64,000 nt of DNA from assembly GCA_049724395.1 (NCBI GenBank), contig JAUGWO010000009.1:124001-188000 (forward strand), read 5' to 3'. The translations under genes and the position numbers were made by a program. This DNA comes from Spongospora subterranea f. sp. subterranea (lineage: Eukaryota > Endomyxa: Phytomyxea > Phytomyxea > Plasmodiophorida). The notes below the pieces were generated by a model. It was not told the origin of the DNA. It saw only the letters and a list, made by a program, of their open reading frames with translations, and did not search any database. This document shows, piece after piece, positions 24,101-36,272 of the stretch (position 1 is its first letter; each line of letters opens with the position of its first letter).

Positions 24101-25033
24101 TGCATCAGCGACAACGTCATATTGATCATTCATTGCTTAAAGTTGGATCCGACCACTTTCTGACGGAGATGCTGTGATCAAATTCAGTCTAACAAGGGCC
24201 ATTGGGAACAATGGATGATGCCGGATTCGCCATCGCCTAGGAAATTTCAAATCTATAAGCGTAATGGGTTCAGAATCAACATACAAATCGTCCTGGTCTG
24301 CATTGTCATTATGCACAGAATTAACATTCAATTCGTCTTACGTCATTGGATATCATTATCCAGAGCGGGAACAGCATTCACCTCATCGCAATCATCCAGA
24401 GCTACGTCGGGATGCGAAATGTCAACCAGGTCAGAAACAGGAGGAAACACAGAATTCTTTAACGGGCTAGAGTCCGGTGAAATTTCCACCTCAGCATAAA
24501 CATCTGATAAGTCCGTTTAATTGCAATGGATCAAACATAAGAGAGGGCGTTCCACATAATCAACGAAGCTGGCAAATGGCGGATATTCAGGGGTATCGGT
24601 TTGGATCGTCGAATTATGGATCGCTGAAACTCTTGGCATTGATTGTTTTTTCTCACTACTCCTCATATTTTTATCAATAAATGAATGAACTTAGAGTCTT
24701 GATGAGCACCGATTAACTTTAATACTCCCGTCCATCGCGCTATTTGCTAAACGGGGGAAAATCAAGATTTGCCCGCAGGGAGACGCGGCTTTTTGAAATC
24801 TACTAATCCTCATAAGTTTTCCAAAACGAATGGATCTTCAAAGTGGCTGCGCACTGTGGTAAATCGAATCATTGGACGAAGGCGGATCAAAACTGAGCGT
24901 ACACTCCGTGTTTTTCCGTTGATCTTTAACTGCACGACACGGAAGCCTGTTGAGTCGCCCCGACTGGTGGTAAAATGCTCGGCTCGCTCAAAAGTAAACA
25001 GGAATAACATATAATGCGACCGGTCTTAAGTCT
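24101..25033. other. Intergenic, no gene supported
   Basis: Overlapping short ORFs on both strands with no recognised domain; some of this may be the tail of the MULE. Confidence 0.4.
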
Positions 25034-25195
25034 CGATTCGTACCTCCGCTGATTGGAACGGTCGAACGGTCGTACCTCCGCCGATTGGAACGGTCGAACG
25101 GTCGTACCTCTGCTGATTGGAACGGTCGTACCTCCGCTGATTGGAACGGTCGAACGGTCGTACCTCCGCTGATTGGAACGGTTCCACCGATCAAG
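25034..25195. repeat. Tandem repeat of about 32 bp next to TDO
   Basis: About five variable copies of a unit containing 'CGTACCTCCGCTGATTGGAA' and 'CGGTCGAACGGT', ending about 25 bp before the TDO start codon. Some units lack the second half, giving a 20/32-bp alternation. Confidence 0.9.
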
Positions 25196-25221
25196 ACGGT
25201 CAGACGAACAAGGTACTACTG

Positions 25222-26203
25222 ATGCCGTGCCCAGAGGAAGGCTCTGTGTCTTCGTCAAGTTGCCAACAAACCTGCTACTATTCGTCATATCTGAAGTTGG
25301 AATCACTCTTATCATGCCAAAATCCCATCACTAAAGAGCACGATGAGTCACTGTTCATCACCGTGCACCAAACGTCGGAGCTGTGGTTCAAGCAGATGAT
25401 CCTGGAGGTTGAATCAATCGTGAGGGGGCTGTGTATGCCTAGACCGCCCTTGCTTCAGATTGCTAACCGTCTTCAAAGAATCTGTCGTATTCTCACGATG
25501 CTTATCACCGAGATTGGGATTTTGGAAACAATGTCGCCACTTGACTTCCAAGAGTTCAGATCACAGTTAGTGCCCGCTTCCGGATTTCAATCTGTTCAGT
25601 TCAAAATTTTAGAAATTCGAATGGGTTTATCATTGAACCGACGAGTCGATTTCAATAAGGATTCTTACTTGTCGGTGCTTCAACCGAAGGATCGCCATGA
25701 AGTTGAGCAGTCGTTGAACCAAATGCCTTTATCTCCAAGCAGTTGAGAAATGGCTTTGTTCGTATTCTGGTTCCACAGCTAATTTCTGGCCCAAGTATAC
25801 TAATTCGTTGAAAAATTTGGACGACGAAGTTCAACACCGATGTGCACCAGTGGTTGACCTAGAACGGTATCAGGAGCAGATAGACAAAGGGATGCATTTT
25901 ATGCAATTAGAGGCAGTACGATCAGCGATTATGTTGCAAATGACCAGGAATGAACCCGATCATGGACTGCCCAGCGTCATACTGTCAAGATTGGTCGAAA
26001 TGGACACACTCATGGCTAAGTGGCGATTTCACCATTCGACGATGGTGCTGAAAATGATTGGGACAATGACCGGAACTGGAGGGGTGGCCGGTGTAAGCTA
26101 CTTGCGAATGACAAGTAGCAAGCATATGGTCTTTGCCGACTTATACGCGATCAACGAATACGTATTTCCAACATCTCTGCTCGAAACCAGTCAAAAAACG
26201 TAA
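25222..26203 (+). CDS. Tryptophan 2,3-dioxygenase
   Basis: Haem enzyme that opens the indole ring of tryptophan to N-formylkynurenine, the first step of the kynurenine route. The start chosen (25222, 'MPCPEEGS') sits just before the conserved 'YYSSYLKLESLL'. Hallmarks are 'VHQTSELWFKQM' with the distal-side His (about residue 54), 'TMSPLDFQEFRSQLVPASGF' with the substrate-contacting Arg, and 'KWRFHHSTMVLKMIG', whose second His aligns with the proximal haem ligand. 'TGTGGVAGVSYLR' follows. The frame slips by one base at AAA 25721-25723; dropping one A joins 'SLNQ' to 'LYLQAVEKWL' exactly as in the family. Total about 326 residues, a little short at the N-terminus. No intron is required. Confidence 0.93.
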
Positions 26204-26556
26204 AGGAAGAGTGTATCTATGGATTTATTGAAATTATCCTAATCTTGCTGCTACATTATGGCAATGTCGGTTTGTCCCATCCACTACTGCCCATCATAAG
26301 GCCACTGTATCATTGAATTTGCGTTTCTGACTATGAAACTGCATCGCGTTTTATTTTCTTAAACAGCATCACCCTATCTGTCTTAAATATAATCTCTGTG
26401 ACAGTCGGCTGTGCTAGTCCGAATAAGTAGACGCAACCCCATGGCATTGCTTTTCCTTGACGAAATCAGTGTGCTTGATCTGGCAATCATTGTCGATTTT
26501 CTGTCGTTAGTCCGTGAGTCAATACACGTGGGGAACCAGAAAGCGGGTCGCCGGGC
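26204..26556. other. Intergenic, nothing recognised
   Basis: Contains one open stretch from 26411 that could be upstream coding or leader sequence of the next gene, but no motif supports it. Confidence 0.5.
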
Positions 26557-27583
26557 ATGGCTCTTCCGTCGGAATCATCAGGGTTCCAGTATTTTCATTC
26601 GGTTATTGTCCAAGCGTGGGCATCGACAATGGGAGTAAGGTCGAACTCGCCTAAGCGCCGGTTCAGCACTAACCCGGATACGAAATGTCAATGGGATCAA
26701 GAGGATGTTCCTTGCAGCCCTGAGCAGGAATACCCCGTGCAACCGCCGCCGTATTTTCGGAAGCTGTGGTTATCGTTCGCGTTCTTTATGGCTGCTGTGA
26801 CCTGGAATAGCATGTTCCAGGTCATATCCGAATCCGTTGTCCAACCTGATAATCAAGTCCTGCTGATCGATGTGTCCCATACATTATCGAATCGATTCTT
26901 GTCGAGCTTTATCCCGGCGTCTTCTATCATCGACATTCTATTGTTGGTATTATTGGCAATGACGATCGGCGCCTTCGCCTTCCTTGGTCCTAGATCCATC
27001 GCCCTGGTCGTTCTCCGACGTTATCTCTTCCTACAAGGAATTATTTTCCTGATCCGTGGCCCCGCCATATATGTCAGTCTCTCGCACCGTAATTGTAATC
27101 TTCTTTAATGGTTTATTCCAGATGACAATTCTGCCGAAGACCATCACCGATCCAGAGGAATGTTTATTTGAATCAAGTGGTTCGTTTATTGTCGATACGG
27201 TTATGGTTGTTCTTCGCCAGAAAGTGACCTGCACCGACTTATTCTTCAGTGGTCACACGGCCATGATCACGCTCTGGGCGATCTTGATAACTTGGCATAT
27301 TTTTCCGAAGTCGTTCATCACTCCCATGCAAAGATATATTTATACCGTGTTCATGACCACTTTTTGGTCGTTGACAATCTTCGTGGTGTCTATGATCGCG
27401 TTGACCAAGTTTCACTACTCGATCGATGTTTACGTCGGCGTATTGCTTCCCTTGATCTTAACATGTGCGTATTATGATGTTGTCACAACTATACCTTTTC
27501 TGCAGTCTGGTGCGGTTTCGCTTTCCCCTACTCAAGCCATTGTCATGTGGCTTGAGGATGACTCGGGATATGGCACAATATAG
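26557..27583 (+). CDS. Sphingomyelin-synthase-like phosphotransferase (PAP2_C family)
   Basis: Two exons, 26557-27072 and 27122-27583, join in phase over a 49-nt intron to about 325 residues. Several membrane spans are visible ('LWLSFAFFMAAVTWNSMF', 'IDILLLVLLAMTIGAFAF', 'FMTTFWSLTIFVVSMIAL'). The catalytic motifs of sphingomyelin synthases and inositol-phosphorylceramide transferases are present: 'CTDLFFSGHTAM' (family C-G-D-x2-FSGHT) and 'HYSIDVYVG' (family HYTxDV). It should move a phospho-head group onto ceramide in Golgi or plasma membrane; donor specificity cannot be read. Met at 26629 is an alternative start. It converges on the ABCA gene, 90 bp away. Confidence 0.85.
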
Positions 27584-27672
27584 CCTGGCAGAAGCAGTCA
27601 ACTACCTGCGTCAAGCTGTTTCCCAAATGACCAACATTCATACATATATATATTAATTGTTGAAATCAGGTT

Positions 27673-30600
27673 TCATCTAGTTCGCGCTTGACGATGTGCG
27701 AATGTGTTAAAAATTTCTTCAAGTGTTGTTTGACTGATTGCGTAGTGCTCCACTCCCTGAGCGCGTTGCATCACTGAGAATATTTCTGAAAGGCAGATTG
27801 AGGCTGAACTTGGAATCTCAAAGATCATGTGAAGGCTGTGGCGCGATTTGAGTTTAACGCTCTTGAGATTCCTGTCGATATATTTAGCCACGATATCAGT
27901 TGAGCTATCTTCAAGCCAAGACTTTAAAAAAGTCTTGACTGGAACGTCGCCTTCGTCGACAAGGCCAGAAGCAATAATTCTATCGGCGCGAGATTCGTCC
28001 CCAAGTTTTATGCAAACTTGAAGAAGATTCTTACAACTAATTTTGTCTGTGCCCGGCGGCAACCGTTTTAGAGCTCCAGAAAGCGAGGATGCAGAAACTG
28101 CTTGTGTGCGTACTTCAATTGTGTACCCAGTACCGAACCGCGCTTTCAAATGCTGAACAGATCCTAGGCAAACTAGCCGACCCCCTATGAGTATCGCTAC
28201 TCGGGAACAAAGCGCTTCGCATTCTTCCATTGAGTGCGTGGTCAACATTACAGCCGTCTTGCCTGTGGCGACGACATCACTGATTTGACGCCAAAGAAAC
28301 CGTTTTGCGTGAGGGTCCATCCCGGTGGAAGGTTCATCAAGATAAGCAACTCTCGGTTGGCCTAATAGAGCAATTGCTGCGGAAAGTTTCCGGCGATTGC
28401 CACCGGAAAGAAAATGAGCCGGCACGTTTGTGAACAAGTTGAGTTGCATCTTGTTGATAATTTCGGTAACTTTCCGAACTTTCAAGCCGCGAATGCGAGA
28501 ATACATAATTAGGTGTTCCTTGACGGTGAGAAGATCAAAAAGGGCATCAAACTGAGGGCAATAACCTGCCCTAGATCTTGCTTTGTTTAAATCAACTGAT
28601 ATGTCGTAGCCGTCGATGATCGCACGGCCCCCTGACGGATGAATTGCTCCTGTCAGACACTTTATGGTGGTAGTTTTACCGGCACCATTGATCCCCAAAT
28701 AGCCAAGGCATTGTCCTCCAGGAACAGAAAGAAACAGTGGATGTAGAGCCACAGCACCAGACTTGTACGCCTTTGTCAAACCGACTATTACAAGAGGGTC
28801 AAGTTTCGATGATCTTGCAACCGACATGGCTTGGACGCGTCGTCTTTCCTTGGCGATATCATCATCGTCTAGAATGGACGGATCCACCCGTGTAGCAACG
28901 GGTGCAGTGGATCGTGCTGGTTTGCCACACATAAAGCGATAGAAGCGAACACGACGGCTGGATTGCCAAGTTTTGTTATCCTCATCCAAAATTAAAGCAT
29001 TTGCCTCCAGTTGAATTAAGCGGATACAACATATCAAACCAACCCCCAGTAGGTATATACAATTCTTCCAGATATCTGAGGCATCCGAAGGCAAGCCATT
29101 AGCGCAGGGATTTGCATTGTCGATAATACATGTAGAGTATAATTGGTTTTGAAGGCGCAGAAGACCGTCTACTAGTGAAAACGCTGGTAGGAACATAAAC
29201 GCGTACCGGAGCGACTCTGCAATGGTTGTAGTTGTCCATGACGTGCCAGGAATAGCGATGGTGACCGTTTGCAATACGTAGTTAATAATGCCAAGACCTG
29301 CTCCGGTTACAATATTGATAACCAGCATTGCTGTCAACGCCCTGGAAGAAACTTTGAACCGAAACGATAACCAGAATGCAACAGGGACCGATGTAAACGA
29401 AAACATAGCAATCAACGCCATCGCAGGCACATATGCAGTAGTGCCAAGTGGATGTGAATAGAACGCCAAAAGAATCATCGCCAAGACACATGCGATCCCG
29501 ATCGAAGCTTGATCCCAAATATATGCCCCTAACCAATACGTGGAAACACGAAGGCCCGACACAATTTGCTGAAATTTCGTGTTGCGGTTTGGCTCCGTTT
29601 CCAGAACAGCATGAGCTATGATCACCGCAGGAGCAAACAGAAAGGCCATAACGATGGCAATCGCTTTTACAAAACCATTGACAACTCCTTGAATGAACGT
29701 ATATTGCCGACGCATACAGTAAACATTCCAGTTTGCACCATCGTCTGCATTAGATATCTTCGTTGGCAGCATCGTCGAAGTTTGGCAAGGATACCATGGT
29801 GAACGATAATCGCGCCAATTGCAACAGACATCGGTTGTGCACATCCAAGGGACGTATTGACAATAACCCATGTACGTGTGTAAAGTGCATCTTTTGCTAA
29901 GAGTTTCAACATCAAGAAATTGAGGTTTTACTTGAACTTCAACATCAGCGGTTCCTCCCATACAGTTGCTGAAACTGCCTGTGCATGATGAGGCAACAGT
30001 AGTAGCTTGCTCGACGTTACAAGTTGATGGACCAGGGGAGGGATAAATTCCAGGCGATGACCGAATGATTGGCATGATTTGAATGTCTGGGATTAAAACT
30101 GGGACCATTAGGAACAAAAACGGTAATACAACGAGAAACATGGGCTGTCGAATATCTCGTTTCGCCAACCAAAATCGTTTCAGAACAGTTTGGTAAAGAA
30201 CTCTGCTGCCACAGCTGGAGCTCGGTTTTGAGCCGTCCCTTTTCCGTGAAGACGATTGCCTTTTGACAGGATTCTTCTTTTCAACTTGAACAGCGACCGA
30301 TGACCGCCTTCTGCGATGCTGCGCTCCAACTTTCTCATTCTCTTTAGGACTTTGGATATGTTCCACTTTAGAATCTGCATTGATATTGACAGAAACATTT
30401 TGAGTTTCGCGATGCTTGGCAATTGCCAAAAAAACGTCTTCTAGCGTTGTAATGGAAATTCCAAATTCTATCTGGTCTGAGATTGACTCTAAGGAACGGA
30501 AGAGGTCGGGAAATAATGAAATATGTTGAAGAGGCAATTGAAACGCGATATCTTGGCCCAAACCAGTCGATGCTATGCATTCGGCACCTGGAATCCTTGA

Positions 30601-33122
30601 AAGAACCAGATCATTGATGGTAGACATCGAAGCCGAATCATTTTCGTCATTGTCTTGGCATCGATTATTTACACTTAACCGGTAGCCAGTGCCGTAGAGG
30701 GTTTTCAAAAATAAGCTCGTCCCAATGCAACGCAGAGAACCATCGGACATGATCGCAATTCTGTCGGAAAGAATGTCTGCTTCGTCCATGAAATGAGTCG
30801 ACAGAACGATAACTCGCCCTTTTCTGTGCCTGAGAAGAACGTCCCAGGTCTGTCGCCTACTGTAAGGGTCCATTCCTATTCAAGAAAAGTTTAGCCAAAG
30901 CTGAGCAGACATACCATTCCGTTACCTGCTGTTGGCTCATCGAGAAAAACTACTTTCGATCCTCCGATCAATGCAATTGCAACGCAAAGTTTACGTTTTT
31001 GGCCTCCTGATAACTCCCTAACCCGAAAGTGAAGCTTTTCAACGAGACCCAGCTCTTTTAGCATTTCAATGATGCTTGGCGCAACATTATGGGGCGGCAC
31101 GCCTTTAAGCCAGGCAAAAAGTTGCAAGTTTTGCATGGCAGTTAAATCATCGTAAAGTACATCATGTTGTGGGCACATCCCGATACTTCGGCGAATTAGA
31201 CTCAATGATTTGCGCAACGACTGACCAAAAATAAGAGCGTCCCCAGATGATGGCTCAACGAGACCACATAGCATCGAGATCAACGTTGTTTTCCCTGTTG
31301 GACAAAATATTTGCAATCGTATTTCACCAAAATCATCATCAGGACATACCTGCCCCATTGTGACCCAGTAAACTTGTGATATGGCCGGCATATAACACCA
31401 TATCGACTCGATTAACTGCGACTCGATCTTGGACCATTCCAGGAACTTTATAAGTGCGAGATAATGCTTGGATTTCAATGGAACTAGGTAATTTTCAGTG
31501 TGCATACATAGTACAACCATGACGCATTTACTGATGTCGGCGTCCAAGCTCTTCAAGGTCGGCTTCAACGACTTCGACACGAGGAATGCTACCATGCGGT
31601 CCTCCAAGACTTGAAATATTAACGGCGCCTTTCATGGATATTCGCTTTTCTGATTTCTTGTCCTAAAATAATAAGATAATAAATCCAAACTTGGATTCAA
31701 ATACTGACCATATTGTTTTCAACCTGAATCTTGGTGCTGTCTAACACATAAGTATCGCCTCTCCAGTATGACATGTGAAATGGAAAATGCCAAGGTAATC
31801 GAGAACCAATTCTTTGTGGAACGACCTGATCTAAATACCAGGCAAAGATGTAGTACAAGAAAATGTCAAATCCCATCATCCCGATTGCGGCATATGGAGA
31901 TAACGATGTTGATGGACTTAAATATCGAGCATAGGATCGCTGAAAACCTGAGCCTAGCGCTGAATCTGCGAGCGCACTTGAGATCGCGACTGAAAGGCAC
32001 GCTGGAGCTAACAAGCAAACAAATCCTTGCGATGTCGAGGATGAAGTCGCTAGGAAAGCCAAAAAGTGAGTTAGAAATATAATTACAAGGCTTCCAATAA
32101 CGGCGGGACGTGTATGATCGAACATGGTCGCCATCGCAAGACAAAGCGCGACCATTGAGGCCAAGAAAACAGAAAACAACATCGTCAAAGACAATACCGA
32201 CATATTGGGGAACACTTGAAAATAGTGGGTCATTAGGGCTAGTGAAATTGCTATTGGAAAGCAAGCCCAAATGTATGATATCAACCACGAAGAAATTGAA
32301 ACAACGTCAGAGACTCCGGTGACTCGAATGACCTCTTTCGAATCCTTTGTTCTTTTTCCAAAACAATGGCGACAACAATTTGACTGATGGGGTAAGTGAA
32401 AGCTATCAAAAAGAGCAACCCTGCAACTGGTCTTATCTTTTGAAAAAGTTCTGCCCTTAAGCTGTCGGGGCCACGAAACTCTATTTCAAGTCTCAATTGT
32501 TTCGAGATGCTCACAACAGTTACAGCTTCAGACGTCAGAGTCGTAATAGCAACAATGACTCCTATTAGCCCACATCCAAAAGCTACAGATCGAACGTGAC
32601 GCCATATTGTATGCCGCCAAATGCTTGCATTTTTCATGAGTAATGCCCACAGTTGCCTTTGCCATATAGGACAGTTTTCGTTCCGTTGCACGGTGATTCT
32701 CAGCATTGCAATGGCGCTGACCAATAATGCAAGCAAAACCAGTGAAACGATCGTGCTCGCGGGAATTGAGCATTCATAACTCTTCCAAAGTACAGAATCC
32801 AGCATCGTTTTACATTCGGTAAGTGCAATAGAGGACGAAGACGATGATGAAAGGCTACAAAGTACGGCTTTCGAGGCAGCGGCGCAACATTGCGATGATG
32901 GATTTGCTGTCGACCTTGGACATAAAAACTGACCCGTTTCTGTTCCATCAAAGAAAGAAGAGAGCTAACATCGTGCATTAATCCCTGAAAATGCTCATTA
33001 AACTGAATATTTACCTGATCTGCAGATAACGACGTGATAACTTTTCCAGCACTGTTTGCAAAAGCGCCAGAAGATAAAACGCATTGTAAATACGACTGAT
33101 CGAATTTGGCTAGGTTTGTCAT
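27673..33122 (-). CDS. Full-size ABCA-family ABC transporter
   Basis: Lipid-type exporter half-fused pair: TMD1-NBD1-TMD2-NBD2. TMD1 exons lie at about 33122-31697 ('IVSLVLLALLVSAIAML', 'VVAIVLEKEQRIR', 'SSWLISYIWACFPIAISLAL'). NBD1 spans 31480-30870: Walker A 'GHNGA|GKTT' is cut by a 55-nt intron, and 'LSGGQKRKL' and 'VVFLDEPTAG|MDP' are cut by a second intron. The long exon 30873-27673 has TMD2 (large extracellular loop rich in Cys, then helices at about 29700-29150) and NBD2: 'GINGAGKTTT', 'GYCPQFDALFDLLT', 'LSGGNRRKL', 'VAYLDEPSTGMDP', 'VMLTTHSMEECEALC'. A one-base deficit at AAA near 32336-32338 breaks the frame after EKEQRIR. The first exon is uncertain; 33157-33384 may belong. Confidence 0.93.
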
Positions 33123-33384
33123 ACATAGCTGGATCTAACGGGCAAAATATCTTCAGTTAATTTCTCCAATACGCGTTCCATTGTGCCAACCTGCTCACTC
33201 GCATCGGTGGAAGCCATTCGAGAATGTCAATCTCGAACGTGACGCGATCACGCCGGGCGATATTTGGGGCGTCTGCTCCTGACGCCGAATGAGGTTCGAC
33301 AGAGCAAGATCGTACCCGGACGAGAGTACTATCTATATGACCTACTATTGTTTTAAGGAAGGAGTGGAGTGAGGTCATGACCAC

Positions 33385-34251
33385 ACACAGTATTTCACAT
33401 TAGCATTGTCGTCCGCCAGAAAGGTTGCATCGTTTCCCCACTGTCCAACGCGCTTGATTACGTGCCACTGATTTGTTTCACGATAGAACAGGGTTGAAAC
33501 ATTAATCACTACTCTCTCTCAAATAATGTTCTATCATCAGAATCCTTCCACCTTCACATTCAATCTGGTTTTACAGACAGAGGAAGAGCACAGGGTAAAA
33601 TATGTGAACAGCACCATGGCGAAGGCAGATTGACGACCTCGGGTGACTACCATAGAATATTTAGACACGTTCTTTGGATGTTGTCAGAGAATTCTTGGTT
33701 CGAGTCGCTTGAAATTTGGGGATTCCAACAGCCTTGCGTTATCGAAACCTGAGAGCATTCGAATCGATTGATACAGAAACGGCGATAAACCGGCCACTCT
33801 GACATGATTTTTACCCTCAAATTAGACCAGTGTGTCTGTAAAAATAATATTACACCGGCTCAAATACTTTAATACGCAGGCTTTCGACTTCATAGTTAAA
33901 TTTGATTTGTTTGGAATTTCTTCCTGTTGTGTCAGGTTGGTTGACGCCATCACAGAATTCCAACAGAAAATGATATAGCGGCCAAGCCCGTAAAAGAAAA
34001 TGTTGTTGACAATGCGTTTTAGTGAGAGTTCTACGCAGGTGCAATTCATTGAACAAAAGAAACCTCATGTTTGGAAGTTTGCGCAAATCTGAATGGTGGG
34101 AGATGCATTGTCCAATTCTAGTGAAATGTCGCAAGTGTTGGCTGAGTCTAATACTGAGTACTATGAGAAATTAAACACAACCCAAGGGTTCATAACCTGA
34201 ATAGAGATTTGATTTGCGGTCAGGACGGCAGGCTAACCGGCGACTCGATGT
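33385..34251. other. Intergenic, no gene supported
   Basis: Only short ORFs without domains. It could hold the promoter and 5' exon of the ABCA gene. Confidence 0.45.
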
Positions 34252-35058
34252 TTATTCGGTTTCAGAATCGAACCCATTAGGTTCATTGTCGGCGATTGTG
34301 TTTGGCGTCATCTGTTCGGCTGGATGAAGGATTTCGGTCTTCACAGATGGCTTATCATCATTGTTCTTGAGACGCGTCACTCTCACCGGAACGCCCTTCG
34401 AATTCGTCAGCGTTTGCGTCTCTTTTTCGTTGGACGTCTGTGAATCTTTGGGGAAACTGGGATTCATGGATTTAATCACGTCTTGAATATTCAGCATCGG
34501 CGAGGTCCCATTTGGGAATTCCATCGCTTCTCCTATCTCGATTGGGGGCATTTTAATCTTTGGTCGTTGAGCTAAATCACCGCCTGGCTTATCCCCAATA
34601 CCTGGAAATGGGGTTAATGGCGCTTTGCTAGGATATCCCGGTTTGGACGCCGTTTCGCCCTCCTGAGTCGCTTTGGGCAAAGGCGGAGCTGGTTGTGATG
34701 TTGGCGCGGCAGTCGTTGGAGGAGGAGATATCTCACTGTTTTGTTTGGGCGGCGATACAGTGGGCGATGGCGGTGAACCAATAGCTGGTGATGTTGGTGC
34801 TGAGGCGACCATTGGCGTCGTAGGAATCGGGGCTGGGCTAGCGCCAGGAGATGAGATATCAGGATCTGCTCCCATCTCTGGCTCCTCATCTTCATCGTCA
34901 GATGATTTCACAGGCGTTTGCACTGCATCGGTCTGTTTTGGACTTGTCCCGATTGGAACAAAGCTTATAATGCTGTCTAGGGGGGAGGCGCCATAACTGT
35001 ACTGTTGCCCAACCAGCACGCCAGCAATCGTCAGCCAAATCAACCTCTGCACGTTCAT
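34252..35058 (-). CDS. Secreted Pro/Ser/Thr-rich protein
   Basis: Intronless. The frame is open from 35175, but Met at 35058 gives a clean signal peptide ('MNVQRLIWLTIAGVLVGQQY', cleavage near 'SYGA') and is preferred. Mature part about 245 residues: an acidic patch 'SSDDEDEEPE', then about 100 residues dominated by Pro, Ser, Thr and Ala, then a more complex charged C-terminus. No cysteine pattern, TM segment or RxLR-type motif is evident. A cell-wall or surface mucin-like protein is plausible; function is unknown. Confidence 0.7.
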   Translation of the reverse strand: MNVQRLIWLTIAGVLVGQQYSYGASPLDSIISFVPIGTSPKQTDAVQTPVKSSDDEDEEPEMGADPDISSPGASPAPIPTTPMVASAPTSPAIGSPPSPTVSPPKQNSEISPPPTTAAPTSQPAPPLPKATQEGETASKPGYPSKAPLTPFPGIGDKPGGDLAQRPKIKMPPIEIGEAMEFPNGTSPMLNIQDVIKSMNPSFPKDSQTSNEKETQTLTNSKGVPVRVTRLKNNDDKPSVKTEILHPAEQMTPNTIADNEPNGFDSETE

Positions 35059-35736
35059 TGTGCTACGATAATGCGAGGGACTCGGAGGCAACCTGGTTCT
35101 ATTGCCGAAGATTGCCTCTACCACCATATGTAGATGTTCGTCCATCCCCACCATATATCTTGACCACTCGAACAATATCGACCATTATTGCTCCACAACA
35201 TGAGCTCACCCATTTCACAAGTCGAACCCACCTATATTTAGGGTTTCAGTGTTCCAACGCTAAATCAGTCAATTAATCCATAAACTTGACCAGGTAACCG
35301 AATCGGGTAACCGGGTTGGACATGGTTAGCGTTACGGCCCGTCCCGGTTGTATAACCGAGATAACCTTTGACCGATAATCCACGGACGCAGTTTTCGGAC
35401 AATATCTGGACGATGACCGATGGGCGATGGCGCTGCTGTAGCGCCATTTGACATTGTCGCACCGATCCGGTTACACGAGAGTGATGGGCGGGCTTCCTGA
35501 TCCAGTCCCGCACACGCAGGATATTATGGTGGGCGGGAACGCGAATATTTTCACAGAAGACCAGTTGAGTACATTTGAGGACCAGGGGTCGACCCTGGTA
35601 GACCGCCGACCGTCCATCGACCTGGCTCAGGAACCTGGGGAATAGCGATAGGGACGAAGAAGGCGAATCCAGTACAGAAAGGGATGCTGCTGAACTTGAA
35701 GACCAACTATCGCTATGGTCGTATGAGATCACCGGA
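35059..35736. other. Intergenic or possible 5' exon of ankyrin gene
   Basis: The frame of the ankyrin protein stays open upstream of its Met from about 35603 ('LGNSDRDEEGESSTERDAAE'), and a plus-strand ORF at 35448-35645 in another frame could be spliced to it. No splice pair was convincing. Confidence 0.35.
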
Positions 35737-36237
35737 ATGGAGCAATCCGATTACGAGATGGTCGAGGACCCCATATTATCCCAGCTCTTATGTGCCTCAG
35801 AATCAGGCGACCTCGTTCAAGTCGAGCATGCGTTATCGTCCCTTCAGATATCGTGCTCGGAATTGGGCTCGCAAGGTGATTCGGCTCTGCATTTGGCGAG
35901 TCTTTATGGTAACGAGGCCGTCGTTCAGGCACTGCTTGCTCATGGCGCCGATGCTTCACAACGAGATGGAAGCGGTGGCCTGGCCTTACATGATGCTTGC
36001 GCCTCAGGCCATATTGATATAGTTGCCAGCCTGCTGGAAGCGGCTCCCCACACCATCGACTGGGTCGACGAAGATGGCGACTCGGCCATGCACAATGCAG
36101 CCAGGGGAAACCATTATGAGATAATCAGGCTTCTTCTGGAGCACGGTGGCAGATCATCGTTGGAATTGGTCAATACAGAAGGGGAAACTCCTAAAGATCT
36201 GACTGACAAACTCGAAATAAAAGCGCTTCTTGTCTGA
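35737..36237 (+). CDS. Ankyrin-repeat protein
   Basis: 166 residues from the Met at 35737. After an acidic N-terminus, three to four ankyrin repeats follow: 'GDSALHLASLYGNEAVVQAL' (about residue 47), 'GGLALHDACASGHIDIVASL' (80), 'GDSAMHNAARGNHYEIIRLL' (115) and a partial 'GETPKDLTDK' (150). It is a protein-interaction module with no attached catalytic domain. The coding frame may extend upstream through an unidentified exon. The gene converges on the CAP gene, with 35 bp between stop codons. Confidence 0.85.
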   Translation: MEQSDYEMVEDPILSQLLCASESGDLVQVEHALSSLQISCSELGSQGDSALHLASLYGNEAVVQALLAHGADASQRDGSGGLALHDACASGHIDIVASLLEAAPHTIDWVDEDGDSAMHNAARGNHYEIIRLLLEHGGRSSLELVNTEGETPKDLTDKLEIKALLV

Positions 36238-36272
36238 TCGATTCCGCTATAAAGGTTTATTTATTGAATTGA

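Noticed and set aside
25141-25221. Upstream in-frame start for TDO within the tandem repeat
   Set aside because: It would add only repeat-encoded, low-complexity residues; the Met at 25222 sits next to conserved sequence.
26020-26090. Apparent loss of the proximal haem histidine in TDO ('MVLKM' where animals have 'MVHRM')
   Set aside because: Counting from the substrate-binding Thr shows that the ligand is the His five residues earlier, which is conserved here ('FHHSTMV').
34614-34996. Overlapping ORFs on both strands within the Pro-rich gene
   Set aside because: They are shadow frames of a low-complexity coding sequence; only 35058-34252 minus has a signal peptide and sensible start.
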